This document shows positions 43,029 to 51,828 of a stretch of 64,000 nucleotides of DNA, one piece after another (the stretch's first letter is position 1; each line of letters starts with the position of its first letter). The stretch comes from DSNY01 sp964539745. Lineage in GTDB: Bacteria; Pseudomonadota; Gammaproteobacteria; Burkholderiales; Burkholderiaceae_F. The position numbers and the translations under genes were made by a program. Under the pieces are notes generated by a model. The model worked only from the letters and a program-made list of their open reading frames with translations. It was not told where the DNA came from and ran no database searches. The stretch lies in NCBI GenBank assembly GCA_964539745.1, contig CAZIJU010000004.1, positions 1-64,000 on the forward strand, read 5' to 3'.

Positions 43029-44288
43029 ATGCGGGTCCTGGTTGTAGGCGGCGGCATCATCGGCACGAGCAGTGCGTGGTTTCTGCGCGCGGCTGGGCAC
43101 GAAGTCACGCTGATCGAGCGTGCTTGCGGCGTGGCCCGCGAAACCAGCTTCGCCAATGGCGGACAGATCTCGGTCAGTCATTCGGAGCCATGGGCGAACC
43201 CCGGCGCACCGCTGAAGCTGCTGAAGTGGCTGGGCCGAGCCGACGCGCCGCTGCTGTTTAAGCCGCGTGCGGAACTCGAGCAGTGGCGGTGGGCGTTGTC
43301 GTTTCTGCGCGAGTGTCTGCCCGGACGCACGGCGCGCAACATCCGTCACAACGTCCGGCTCGCGACGTACAGCCGCGCGCTGTTGCGGGCACTGCGGCGA
43401 GAACTCGCGCTCGAGTACGACCAGTTGTCGCGCGGAATTCTGCATTTTTATACGAGCGCGGCCGAGTACGAAGCCTCACTCGCGCCGGCGGCGTTGATGC
43501 GCGAGCTGGGCTGCGATCGCCGTCCGATCGGCGCCGACGAGGCGGTGCGGATCGAGCCGGCGCTCGCACCGCTGCGCGATCGTATCGTGGGCGCCGATTA
43601 CTGCGCCGAGGACGAGTCCGGTGACGCGGCGCGCTTCACCGAGCTTCTGGCGCAGGCGGCGCGGGCGCGCGGCGTGCGATTCGCATTCGACACGCAGGTG
43701 ACGCGGATCGTCGTCGAAGGGGGGCGCGCGATCGCCGTCGAAGTCGTGGCGCCGGAGGGCGACTTCCGGCGGCTCGCTGCCGATGCGGTCGTCGTCGCGT
43801 GCGGCGTGCACTCGCGCGCGCTGCTCGCGCCGCTCGGCATTCGGCTGTCGCTGTATCCGGGCAAAGGGTACTCGGCGACTTACACGATCATCGACGCCGA
43901 TCGCGCGCCGACGGTGAGCCTGACCGACGACGAATGCAAGCTGGTCTTCTCGCGGCTCGGTGCGCGCCTTCGCGTGGCCGGCACGGCGGAGATCGGCAGC
44001 CATGATCGCGGCCTGAACGAGCTGCGCTGCGCGGCGATCACGCGGCGCGTGCAGTCGCTGTTTCCGGGCGCCTGCGATTACGCGCAGCCGAAGTACTGGG
44101 CTGGACTTCGTCCGGTGACGCCGTCGGGCGTGCCGCTGATCGGCGCCACGCCGATCGCCGGCCTGTTCGTCAATACCGGCCACGGCACGCTCGGCTGGAC
44201 GATGGGGGTCGGCTCGGGCAAGCTGTGCGCAGACCTCCTCGACGGTCGTGCGACAGACATCGAGCCGACGCCGCTGCCGTGGAAATGA
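43029..44288 (+). CDS. dadA: D-amino acid dehydrogenase (DadA-type FAD oxidoreductase)
   Basis: This 419-residue flavoprotein opens with the FAD-binding MRVLVVGGGIIGTSSAWFLR. It continues with GVARETSFANGGQISVSHSEPWANP, the typical DadA stretch, LYPGKGYSATYTI, and GLRPVTPSGVPLIGATPIAG near the end. It oxidises D-amino acids (classically D-alanine) to 2-oxo acids and passes electrons to the respiratory chain at the inner membrane. The length matches the family. A strong hairpin follows right after the stop. Confidence 0.92.
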   Translation: MRVLVVGGGIIGTSSAWFLRAAGHEVTLIERACGVARETSFANGGQISVSHSEPWANPGAPLKLLKWLGRADAPLLFKPRAELEQWRWALSFLRECLPGRTARNIRHNVRLATYSRALLRALRRELALEYDQLSRGILHFYTSAAEYEASLAPAALMRELGCDRRPIGADEAVRIEPALAPLRDRIVGADYCAEDESGDAARFTELLAQAARARGVRFAFDTQVTRIVVEGGRAIAVEVVAPEGDFRRLAADAVVVACGVHSRALLAPLGIRLSLYPGKGYSATYTIIDADRAPTVSLTDDECKLVFSRLGARLRVAGTAEIGSHDRGLNELRCAAITRRVQSLFPGACDYAQPKYWAGLRPVTPSGVPLIGATPIAGLFVNTGHGTLGWTMGVGSGKLCADLLDGRATDIEPTPLPWK

Positions 44289-44291
44289 ATC

Positions 44292-44311
44292 GGGGCGCCG
44301 CGCGGCGCCCC
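44292..44311. terminator. Possible bidirectional terminator between dadA and the cytochrome gene
   Basis: GGGGCGCCG (44292-44300) pairs perfectly with CGGCGCCCC (44303-44311), immediately after the dadA stop. No strong T-run follows on the plus side. On the minus side the flank reads GATTCATTTCC. Its position between convergent genes supports a termination role. Confidence 0.4.
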
Positions 44312-44355
44312 GTGAAATGACCGCGCACCCGGGCGGGCGCAGGGGGTCGGCGCGG

Positions 44356-44664
44356 CTACTTGATCGTCATGACCCACTTGGCCAAGGTCTGCGCCTCGGC
44401 TTCGCTGACCTGCGGATTGGCGGGCATCGGGACCTGTCCCCAGACGCCGACACCGCCTTCGCGGATCTTCTTCGCGAGCTTGGCTACCGCGTCCTTGTCC
44501 TTGGCGTACTTCGCCGCGACGTCCTTGTAGGAGGGGCCGACCAGTTTCTTGTCGGTCGTGTGGCAGGCGAGGCAGTTCTTGGCCTTGGCCAGATCCGCGT
44601 TGGCGAACGCGGCGCCGCTCACGAACGTGAGGCCGACAGCGGCTGCGAGAAGGGCTTTTTTCAT
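44356..44664 (-). CDS. Small class I cytochrome c (c551/c8-like)
   Basis: The 102-residue precursor has a signal (MKKALLAAAVGLTFVSGAAFA) and a mature part of about 80 residues. The haem site is CLACH. The distal Met ligand is in QVPMPANPQ, with the GPSYKDVAAKY helix typical of c551-type cytochromes. It is probably a periplasmic electron shuttle. An in-frame ATG at 44676 would add MERT. It converges with dadA; no oxidase genes are nearby. Confidence 0.92.
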   Translation of the reverse strand: MKKALLAAAVGLTFVSGAAFANADLAKAKNCLACHTTDKKLVGPSYKDVAAKYAKDKDAVAKLAKKIREGGVGVWGQVPMPANPQVSEAEAQTLAKWVMTIK

Positions 44665-44850
44665 CGTGCGCTCCATCAGGGCAGTGGGTAGGGAACCCGG
44701 AAAGTCCGCAATTCTAACGGTCCACCGTGTCGGCGGTTGACACCGCGCCCGTCTCCGGGCGTCGTTGCCGTATCGAATTGCCGTCGACCGGTCATGCGCG
44801 CGCGAGGGCTAATATTGCGCCGGGCCTCGGGCGCGTTGCGGGACTTCGAC

Positions 44851-45087
44851 ATGTGGCTACTTTGGCTGGGTGTGGCGCTGCTGGTGCTGAAGCTGCTCGG
44901 CATCTCGGTCTTTGCCGACTTGTCATGGTGGTGGGTCGCGCTGCCATTCGTGCTCGCGCTGATTTGGTTCGAGCTGTTCGAAAAGCGTCTTGGCCTCGAC
45001 AAGAAAAAGGCCTTCGACGAACTCGAACGGGCCAAGCAGGAACGCATCAAGAAGGCGCTCGAACGCGACAAGCGCGGCCGGCGCTGA
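44851..45087 (+). CDS. Small Trp-rich membrane protein (TIGR04438-like)
   Basis: The protein has 78 residues. The first half has two hydrophobic segments with many tryptophans (MWLLWLGVALLVLKLL, LSWWWVALPFVLALIW). The second half is a highly charged helix (LDKKKAFDELERAKQERIKK). This layout fits the betaproteobacterial small Trp-rich protein family, of unknown function. It converges with ilvD after 15 bases. Confidence 0.85.
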   Translation: MWLLWLGVALLVLKLLGISVFADLSWWWVALPFVLALIWFELFEKRLGLDKKKAFDELERAKQERIKKALERDKRGRR

Positions 45088-45102
45088 TGTTCGGGCCTCG
45101 CT

Positions 45103-46791
45103 TCAGTCGAACAGCTTCTCGTCGGTGATCGCGCCGCGGCTGGCCGTCGAGGCCAGCTTGGCGAACTTCGCCAGCACCCCGCGTGTGTAACGCGGCTGCG
45201 GTTGTTTCCAGGCGGCGCGGCGGCGCGCCAGCTCCGCATCGGACACGTTCAGTTGCAGCAGCAGCCTTGTGGCGTCGATCGTGATCGAGTCGCCCTCCTC
45301 AATCAGCGCGATCGCGCCGCCGACATACGCTTCCGGCGCCACGTGGCCGACGACCATGCCCCAGGTGCCGCCGGAAAACCGCCCGTCGGTGATCAGTCCG
45401 ACCGACTCGCCCAGCCCCTTGCCGATGATCGCGGAGGTGGGGCTCAGCATTTCGCGCATGCCCGGGCCGCCTTTCGGCCCTTCGTAGCGGATGACCACGA
45501 TGTCGCCGGGTTTGATTCGATCGGCCAGGATCGCCTCCAGCGCGGCTTCCTCCGAATCGAACACGCGCGCCGGGCCGGTGATCGCCGGGTTCTTCAGTCC
45601 GGTGATCTTCGCCACACAACCTTCGGGCGCGAGGTTGCCCTTCAGGATCGCCAGATGCCCGTGCGGATACAGCGGCTTGTCGAACGGCCGGATCACGTCT
45701 TGGTCGGCGCGCGGTTGCGCCGGCACGTCGGCGAGCATTTCGGCCATCGTCTTGCCGGTGATCGTCATGCAGTCGCCATGCAACAGGCCGTTGGCAAGCA
45801 GGATCTTCAGCACCTGGGGGATGCCGCCGGCTGCGTGCAAGTCGGTGGCGACGTACCTGCCGGACGGCTTCAGATCGCACAGCACCGGCACCTTGCGGCG
45901 GATGCGCTCGAAGTCGTCGATCGTCCATTCGATGCCGGCGGCATGCGCAATCGCCAGGTAGTGCAGCACCGCATTGGTCGAGCCGCCGACCGCCATGATC
46001 AGGCTGACCGCGTTTTCGATCGACTTGCGCGTGATGATGTCGGAGGGCTTCAGTCCCTTCTTGATCGCCTCGACCAGCACGCGCGCGGCCTGAACGGTCG
46101 AATCGACTTTCTCTTGATCCGGGTTGGCCTGCGTGGACGAATACAGCAGGCTCATGCCGAGCGCCTCGAACGACGAACTCATCGTGTTCGCGGTGTACAT
46201 GCCGCCGCAGGAGCCCGAGCCGGGAATGCAGCGGCGCTCGATTTCCTTGAAGTCCGTTTCGGACAGCCGGCCCGCAGTGAACTCGCCGACCGCCTCGAAC
46301 GCGGAAACGATCGTCAGGTCGGCTCCTTTGTAATGGCCGGGTTTGACCGTGCCGCCGTAGACATAGATCGCGGGCACGTTGCAGCGGGCGATCGCCATCA
46401 TGCCGCCCGGCATGTTCTTGTCGCATCCGCCGATCACGATCACGCCGTCCATCCACTGGCCGTTGACGCAGGTCTCGATGCAGTCGGCGATCACCTCGCG
46501 CGAGACGAGCGAATACTTCATGCCTTCGGTGCCCATGGCGATGCCGTCCGAAACCGTCGGCGTGCCGAACACCTGCGAGTTGGCGCCGCAGCGGGCGATC
46601 TCCTCGATCGCCGCATCGACGAGCCGTTGCAGCCCCGAGTTGCACGGCGTGATCGTCGAATGCGCGTTGGCCACGCCGACCATCGGCTTGTCGAAATCCT
46701 CGTCCTTGTAACCCATCGCGTAGTACATCGCGCGATTGGCGGAGCGGGCAATGCCCTGGGTGACGTGTTTGCTGCGTTCGTTGTACGGCAT
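45103..46791 (-). CDS. ilvD: Dihydroxy-acid dehydratase
   Basis: This 562-residue Fe-S enzyme of isoleucine/valine synthesis converts 2,3-dihydroxy-3-methyl acids to 2-oxo acids. Cluster cysteines lie in the regions NAHSTITPCNSGLQ, GGCDKNMPGGMMA and GSGSCGGMYTANTMSS. GRFSGGTWGMVVGHVAPEA is also typical. The length and the start MPYNERSKHVTQGIARSANR are normal. It is divergent from lgt across 150 bases. Confidence 0.97.
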   Translation of the reverse strand: MPYNERSKHVTQGIARSANRAMYYAMGYKDEDFDKPMVGVANAHSTITPCNSGLQRLVDAAIEEIARCGANSQVFGTPTVSDGIAMGTEGMKYSLVSREVIADCIETCVNGQWMDGVIVIGGCDKNMPGGMMAIARCNVPAIYVYGGTVKPGHYKGADLTIVSAFEAVGEFTAGRLSETDFKEIERRCIPGSGSCGGMYTANTMSSSFEALGMSLLYSSTQANPDQEKVDSTVQAARVLVEAIKKGLKPSDIITRKSIENAVSLIMAVGGSTNAVLHYLAIAHAAGIEWTIDDFERIRRKVPVLCDLKPSGRYVATDLHAAGGIPQVLKILLANGLLHGDCMTITGKTMAEMLADVPAQPRADQDVIRPFDKPLYPHGHLAILKGNLAPEGCVAKITGLKNPAITGPARVFDSEEAALEAILADRIKPGDIVVIRYEGPKGGPGMREMLSPTSAIIGKGLGESVGLITDGRFSGGTWGMVVGHVAPEAYVGGAIALIEEGDSITIDATRLLLQLNVSDAELARRRAAWKQPQPRYTRGVLAKFAKLASTASRGAITDEKLFD

Positions 46792-46941
46792 AGGGTCTGC
46801 GTCTGCGGGTTGCGGTGCTTTGTGGCGAGGCGCTCGATGCGCGCGGAGTCGGGATACTATCGCAGCGCGCTGCCGACGACCCGGTGCGGCGCCACCCCTA
46901 CTCGATCAACGCAATCGGCGTTTCGCCGACTATATAACTCG

Positions 46942-47763
46942 ATGCCGCTCGTCCATCCCCAGTTCGACCCCGTTGCGATCTCGATCGGTCCGCTCGCGAT
47001 CCGGTGGTACGGACTGATGTATCTGGCCGGTTTCGCGCTGTTCATGCTGCTCGGCCGCTGGCGCGCGCGCGAGCCATGGCGCGGCATGAGCAAACAGGAC
47101 GTCGACGATCTCCTGTTCTACGGCGTGCTCGGCGTGATCGTCGGCGGGCGACTCGGATACGTGCTGTTCTACAAGCCGGGGTACTACCTGCAGCACCCGC
47201 TGGAGATCTTCGCGATCTGGCACGGCGGCATGGCTTCGCACGGCGGCATTATCGGCGTGATCGTCGTGATGTGGCTGTTTGCGCGCAGCCGCGGCAAGTC
47301 GTTCCTGCGCGTGGCGGACTTCGTCGTGCCGTTGGTGCCGCTCGGGCTCGCTGCCGGGCGAATCGGAAACTTCATCAACGGTGAACTCTGGGGGCGGCCG
47401 GCGGACCCGGCGATCTGGCCGTGGGCGATGATCTTTCCGCAGGCGGGCGACAATGTCCCGCGGCATCCGTCGCAGCTGTACCAGTTCGCGCTCGAAGGGC
47501 TGCTGCTGTTCGTGATCCTTTGGCTGTACTCCCGGCGCGACCGGCCGGCCGGCGCCGTCGGCTCGATGTTCCTGCTCGGCTACGGAACCCTGCGCTTCGT
47601 CGCCGAGTTCGGCCGCGAGCCCGACAGCTTCCTCGGATTGCTGGCGTTCAGGCTGTCGATGGGGCAGTGGCTGTCGATTCCGATGATCGTGCTCGGTGCC
47701 GCGCTGTTATGGCTGTTTTACCGGCGCGCCGAGCGCCAACCGCCCGCCGGCCGGGCGATGTGA
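46942..47763 (+). CDS. lgt: Prolipoprotein diacylglyceryl transferase
   Basis: This 273-residue inner-membrane enzyme has seven predicted helices. It adds diacylglycerol from phosphatidylglycerol to the lipobox cysteine of prolipoproteins. Signature parts are IRWYGLMYLAGFALFMLLG, WHGGMASHGGIIGV, AAGRIGNFINGELWGRP and PRHPSQLYQFALEG, with the essential His and Arg-containing motifs intact. TATATAA directly precedes the start but is too close to be its promoter. Several lipoproteins in this window would be its substrates. Confidence 0.96.
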   Translation: MPLVHPQFDPVAISIGPLAIRWYGLMYLAGFALFMLLGRWRAREPWRGMSKQDVDDLLFYGVLGVIVGGRLGYVLFYKPGYYLQHPLEIFAIWHGGMASHGGIIGVIVVMWLFARSRGKSFLRVADFVVPLVPLGLAAGRIGNFINGELWGRPADPAIWPWAMIFPQAGDNVPRHPSQLYQFALEGLLLFVILWLYSRRDRPAGAVGSMFLLGYGTLRFVAEFGREPDSFLGLLAFRLSMGQWLSIPMIVLGAALLWLFYRRAERQPPAGRAM

Positions 47764-48034
47764 AATCCGGCGTCTGGCGGTACGATCCGGGCCGCTCCGC
47801 TCGGCTGCGGCCAGCACGTTCAGTCCTGGCCGCAGCCGGCGGCGAATGGGCGTGGCGCGGCGCGCGCCTGCGGCGACGGTGTTCGCGCGGCGGTGAAGCG
47901 CGGCGCAAGTCCGGCCACCCGATCGAGTGCCCCGCATTTGAGGGTGTTTCGGAGCAGCGCGCTTGCGGCAGACTTGACTGTCCGCCGGCGCCTTGGCCGT
48001 CAATAGCAACTCGACAGATCCGCAAGGAGACGAA

Positions 48035-49030
48035 ATGAATCGACGTTCACTGATCCTCGCGCTTGCCGCAGCGGTCGGCGCCAGCGCACCGGCGCTTGCC
48101 CAGGCGCAGGCGGCTGCCACCGGGGCCGCGCAAGGCTGGCCGACGAAGCCGATCACGCTGATCGTTCCGTTCCCGCCGGGCGGCGGCACGGACGCCTTCG
48201 CGCGGCCACTGGCGGCGCAGTTGACCAAGCAGCTCGGCCGCCAGGTCGTCATCGACAACCGCGGCGGCGCCGGCGGCACCGTGGGCGCTTCGGTAGCCGC
48301 GAAGGCCGCGCCCGACGGCTACACCTATTTCATCGGCGCCGTGCATCACGCGATCGCGCCGAGCTTTTACAAGCTCGACTACGACATCGAGCGCGACCTG
48401 ATCCCGATGACGCCGATCGCGCAGCCGCCGCAGGTCATCGTGGTCAATCCGAAGCGCGTGCAGGCCACCGACATGAAATCGTTTCTGGAGTACGTTCGCG
48501 CCAACCCCGGCAAGCTGAACTACGCCTCCGCCGGAAACGGCACTTCGCACCACCTCGCCGGCGAACTGTTCAAGCAGCAGACGAAGACCTTCATCGTTCA
48601 CATCCCGTACCGCGGCGCCGGTCCGGCGCTGCAGGATCTGGTCGCCGGCAACGTCGACGTGATGTTCGACGGGCTGGGCTCGTCGGCGCAGCACATCCGC
48701 GCCGGTTCGATCCGTCCGCTCGCAGTGGCCGCGCCGAAGCGCGTGGCCGCTTTCCCGAACGTGCCGACGACCGCGGAAGTCGGTCTGCCCGACTATCAGG
48801 TGTCGACCTGGTACGGAATCTGGGCGGTCAAGGGCACGCCGAAGGAGATCGTCGATCGCATGTACGACGAGGTCATCAAGGCGCTCAACTCCAGGGAACT
48901 GCGCGACATCTGGGCCACGCAGGGTTCGGAGGTCGCGGTGATGAAGCCCGACGAGTTCGCGCGCTTCCTCAACAGCGAGATCAAGCGCTGGGCGCAGGTC
49001 ACGAAGGCGAGCGGAGCGCGGCTCGACTGA
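48035..49030 (+). CDS. Bug-type tripartite tricarboxylate transporter substrate-binding protein
   Basis: This 331-residue periplasmic protein has the signal MNRRSLILALAAAVGASAPA. It has the Bug/TctC hallmarks WPTKPITLIVPFPPGGGTD, VVIDNRGGAGGTVGASVAAK, PDGYTYFIG and FIVHIPYRGAGPALQDL. Family members bind citrate, tartrate, glutarate, nicotinate and other small acids with high affinity. AAGGAGA is a good ribosome-binding site. No TctA or TctB membrane genes are adjacent. The next genes encode a crotonase and malonyl-CoA synthetase, suggesting a dicarboxylate ligand. Confidence 0.92.
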   Translation: MNRRSLILALAAAVGASAPALAQAQAAATGAAQGWPTKPITLIVPFPPGGGTDAFARPLAAQLTKQLGRQVVIDNRGGAGGTVGASVAAKAAPDGYTYFIGAVHHAIAPSFYKLDYDIERDLIPMTPIAQPPQVIVVNPKRVQATDMKSFLEYVRANPGKLNYASAGNGTSHHLAGELFKQQTKTFIVHIPYRGAGPALQDLVAGNVDVMFDGLGSSAQHIRAGSIRPLAVAAPKRVAAFPNVPTTAEVGLPDYQVSTWYGIWAVKGTPKEIVDRMYDEVIKALNSRELRDIWATQGSEVAVMKPDEFARFLNSEIKRWAQVTKASGARLD

Positions 49031-49133
49031 GCTCGCGCGCGTCGGCAACCGCGGATGAAACGAGCGTTCGGCACGAGGTCGCGCCGGCTTCGCGCCGAGC
49101 GCGACCTGCGGTCCGGGGCGCCCGGTTGACGCC

Positions 49134-49916
49134 ATGCCCGGTACGATCCATGTGGCCATCGATCGCGCGGTCGCGACCGTCACACTCGACTCGCCGGGCA
49201 AGCTCAACGCGATCGGTGTGGCGATGTGGCGCGAGCTGCGGCGCGCGTTCGAGTCGTTCGCCGGTGAGGCCGCCGTTCGCTGCGTGGTCGTACGCGGCGC
49301 CGGCGGCAACTTCGCCGCCGGCGCCGACATCGAGGAATTCCGCGAGGTCCGCCGCGACGAAGCTTCGGGCCGGCGCTTCCACCTCGACCTGCTCGCGCCG
49401 GCGCTGGAGGCGATTCGCGCAGCTCCGCAGCCGGTCGTCGCCGCGATCGAAGGTGTCTGCGTGGGCGGCGGGCTGGAGATCGCGATCGCCTGCGACCTGC
49501 GGATCGCCGCCGAAGGTGCGCGCTTCGGTGCACCGGTCGGACGGCTGGGCTTTCCGTTCGCACTGCCGGAACTGCGACCGTTGCTCGAGCTGGTCGGGCC
49601 CGGCGTCGCAGCCGAGCTGCTGCTCGCGGGAAGGTTGTACGACGCGCAGGAAGCCCTTGCCAAGGGGCTGGTCCAGCGCGTGGTCGCGGCCGACGGCCTG
49701 GCGACGGCCGTCGAGGAAACGGTCGCCGGCGTGCTCGCGGGCTCTCCGCTCGCCGCGCGGCTGAACAAGTCGCAGATCCGGCTGCTGCTCGCGCGCGGCA
49801 TGCAGTACACGCAGACCGATCTGGACGCGAGCTTCGCCTTTTTCGGTTCGGACGACTACAGGGAAGGGGTGAGCGCGTTTCTCGAAAAGCGCCCGCCGCG
49901 GTTTACCGGAAAATGA
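49134..49916 (+). CDS. Crotonase-superfamily protein, possibly an acyl-CoA decarboxylase rather than hydratase
   Basis: The protein has 260 residues. The oxyanion-hole region GGNFAAGADIEEF and VCVGGGLEIAIACDLRIA are typical of crotonases, and the first catalytic Glu position (GLEIA) is kept. The usual second catalytic Glu in the FGxPExxLGxxPG region is absent: here it reads FGAPVGRLGFPFALPEL. A PV...LG.P pattern is what I recall from methylmalonyl-CoA decarboxylase. The malonyl-CoA synthetase gene overlaps its stop by 4 bases, so a malonyl-CoA or related decarboxylase is a plausible reading. A simple enoyl-CoA hydratase is doubtful. Confidence 0.8.
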   Translation: MPGTIHVAIDRAVATVTLDSPGKLNAIGVAMWRELRRAFESFAGEAAVRCVVVRGAGGNFAAGADIEEFREVRRDEASGRRFHLDLLAPALEAIRAAPQPVVAAIEGVCVGGGLEIAIACDLRIAAEGARFGAPVGRLGFPFALPELRPLLELVGPGVAAELLLAGRLYDAQEALAKGLVQRVVAADGLATAVEETVAGVLAGSPLAARLNKSQIRLLLARGMQYTQTDLDASFAFFGSDDYREGVSAFLEKRPPRFTGK

Positions 49917-51487
49917 AGAACGACAACCTCTACGCATTGATCGAGTCGCGTATGCCGCGCGACCTTGCGGCACCCTGCATCGAAACGCACGACGGGCTCG
50001 TCTATTCGTGGCGCGACCTGCACTTCGCGTCGGCTCGTCTGGCCGGCTGGCTGGCGAGCCTCGCGTTGCCGCGCGATCCGGACGGTTCGGCCGCGCGTGT
50101 CGCGGTTCAGGTTGAGAAGTCGCCGGAAGCGCTGATGCTGTACCTGGCCGCACTGCGCGCGGGGCTCGTCTATGTGCCGTTGAACACCGCCTATCAGCTC
50201 GCGGAAGTCGAATACTTCCTGAACGACGCACGGCCGGCGGTGGTCGTGTGTTCCCCGGCGCGCGCGCGGGAGATCGAGCCGCTCGCGCGGGCCGCCGGCG
50301 TGCAGCACGTGCTGACGCTGGGCGAACGTCGCGACGGCACGCTGCTTGCCGTGGCGGCGCCGTTTGCGGATTCCTTTGGTACGGTTCCGCGCAGCGCCGA
50401 CGATCTGGCGGCGATCCTGTATACGTCCGGCACGACCGGCCGCAGCAAGGGGGCGATGCTGACGCACGGCAATCTTGCGTCCAACGCGCTCGTGCTCGAC
50501 GAGTTCTGGGGCTTCAGGGAGGAGCGCGAAGCCGGCGGCCACGACGTGCTGCTGCACGCGCTGCCGCTGTTCCATGTGCACGGGCTGTTCGTCGCCTCGC
50601 ACGCGGCGCTGCTTTCCGGCGCGACGATGCTGTTCCTGCCGAAGTTCGACGTGCGGCAGGTCGTCGAGCGGCTGCCGCGGGCGACGGTTTTCATGGGGGT
50701 GCCGACCTATTACACGCGGCTGCTCGCGGAACCGGGCTTCGACCGCCACGTCTGCCGCAACATGCGGCTGTTCATCTCGGGGTCGGCGCCGCTTCTGGCG
50801 GAGACGTTCAACGAATTCCGCAAGCGCACCGGTCATACGATCCTCGAGCGCTACGGCATGTCGGAGACGCTGATGCTGGTGTCGAACCCGTACTTCGGCA
50901 CGCCGCGCGATCGGCTGGCCGGTAGCGTCGGCATTCCGCTGCCGGGCGTGGAGGTGCGCGTGGTCAAAGAAGGCAGCCAACCTTGCGCGATCGGCGAGAT
51001 CGGCGACGTACAGGTGCGCGGGCCCAACGTCTTCAAGGGCTACTGGCGCATGCCCGAGAAGACGCGCGAGGAGTTCACCGAGGACGGCTGGTTCAAGACC
51101 GGGGACGTCGGTGCGTTCGGCGGACCGGGCAAGCCGGACAACTATCTGACGCTCGTCGGGCGGTCCAAGGACCTGATCATCTCGGGCGGCTTCAACGTCT
51201 ACCCCAAGGAGATCGAGAGCTACATCGACGAGATGGCCGGCGTGGCGGAGTCGGCGGTGATCGGGCTGCCGCATCCGGACTTCGGCGAGGCCGTCGCCGC
51301 GGTCATCGTCGCCCGGCCGGGTGCGGCGGTCGACGCAGCGCAGGTGATCGCCGCACTCAAGGAAAAGATCGCCAACTACAAAGTCCCGAAGCGCGTCTGG
51401 ATCGTCGACGAGCTTCCGCGCAACGCGATGGGCAAGGTGCAGAAAAACGTGCTGCGCGACCGGTATGCCGGCGCGTTCGCTCGCTGA
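49913..51487 (+). CDS. matB: Malonyl-CoA synthetase (MatB-like AMP-forming acyl-CoA ligase)
   Basis: This 524-residue ANL-superfamily ligase has P-loop LYTSGTTGRSKGAMLTH, A5-type ERYGMSETLML, GWFKTGDVG, and the C-terminal VGRSKDLIISGGFNVYPKEI with the catalytic lysine in the last NAMGKVQKN. LFHVHGLFVASHAALLSGA is characteristic of malonyl-CoA synthetases. The enzyme activates malonate (or methylmalonate) with ATP and CoA. It overlaps the crotonase by 4 bases. No malonyl-CoA decarboxylase of the MatA type is seen, so the crotonase may fill that role. Confidence 0.88.
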   Translation: MKNDNLYALIESRMPRDLAAPCIETHDGLVYSWRDLHFASARLAGWLASLALPRDPDGSAARVAVQVEKSPEALMLYLAALRAGLVYVPLNTAYQLAEVEYFLNDARPAVVVCSPARAREIEPLARAAGVQHVLTLGERRDGTLLAVAAPFADSFGTVPRSADDLAAILYTSGTTGRSKGAMLTHGNLASNALVLDEFWGFREEREAGGHDVLLHALPLFHVHGLFVASHAALLSGATMLFLPKFDVRQVVERLPRATVFMGVPTYYTRLLAEPGFDRHVCRNMRLFISGSAPLLAETFNEFRKRTGHTILERYGMSETLMLVSNPYFGTPRDRLAGSVGIPLPGVEVRVVKEGSQPCAIGEIGDVQVRGPNVFKGYWRMPEKTREEFTEDGWFKTGDVGAFGGPGKPDNYLTLVGRSKDLIISGGFNVYPKEIESYIDEMAGVAESAVIGLPHPDFGEAVAAVIVARPGAAVDAAQVIAALKEKIANYKVPKRVWIVDELPRNAMGKVQKNVLRDRYAGAFAR

Positions 51488-51512
51488 GTGCGTGCCGGCG
51501 GGTGCACGCGCT

Positions 51513-51701
51513 TCAATCGTCGTCGTCTTCGGCCGCGCCCGGCAGCTTCGGATTTGACAGCGGGCTGCAGAAGCGGCCCGGCACTTTCGACGCCGCGGCC
51601 CGCTCGACGATCTTGCGGGCCACTTCCGGAAGCATCAGTGCGAAGGGCGAAGCGGCGAGCGCTTCGGTCGAGACGGCGTCTTCCGCGGTACTCTGGGCCA
51701 T
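51513..51701 (-). CDS. Small conserved-looking hypothetical protein
   Basis: The protein has 62 residues. The start at 51701 is preceded by a strong GGAGGAAGAC ribosome-binding site. The central helix LMLPEVARKIVERAAAS is followed by VPGRFCSPLSNPKLPG and an acidic tail ending DDDD. There is no membrane segment and I do not recognise the family. The single Cys in a Pro-rich stretch may be functional. It lies downstream of the Cys/Met PLP enzyme on the same strand and converges with matB. Confidence 0.65.
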   Translation of the reverse strand: MAQSTAEDAVSTEALAASPFALMLPEVARKIVERAAASKVPGRFCSPLSNPKLPGAAEDDDD

Positions 51702-51828
51702 GTCTTCCTCCGTTCGCAACCGTTGCGAAGCGGTGCCCATCATGCAACCGCCCGAGCACGATCCTGAATCGGCAGCTTGCGCGACCTGCTGTCGGAAATT
51801 CGCCTACAGAACCGGCCGAAACGTGCGC

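Noticed and set aside
46931..46936. TATATA as a promoter for lgt
   Set aside because: It lies only five bases before the start codon and has no matching -35 at the right distance.
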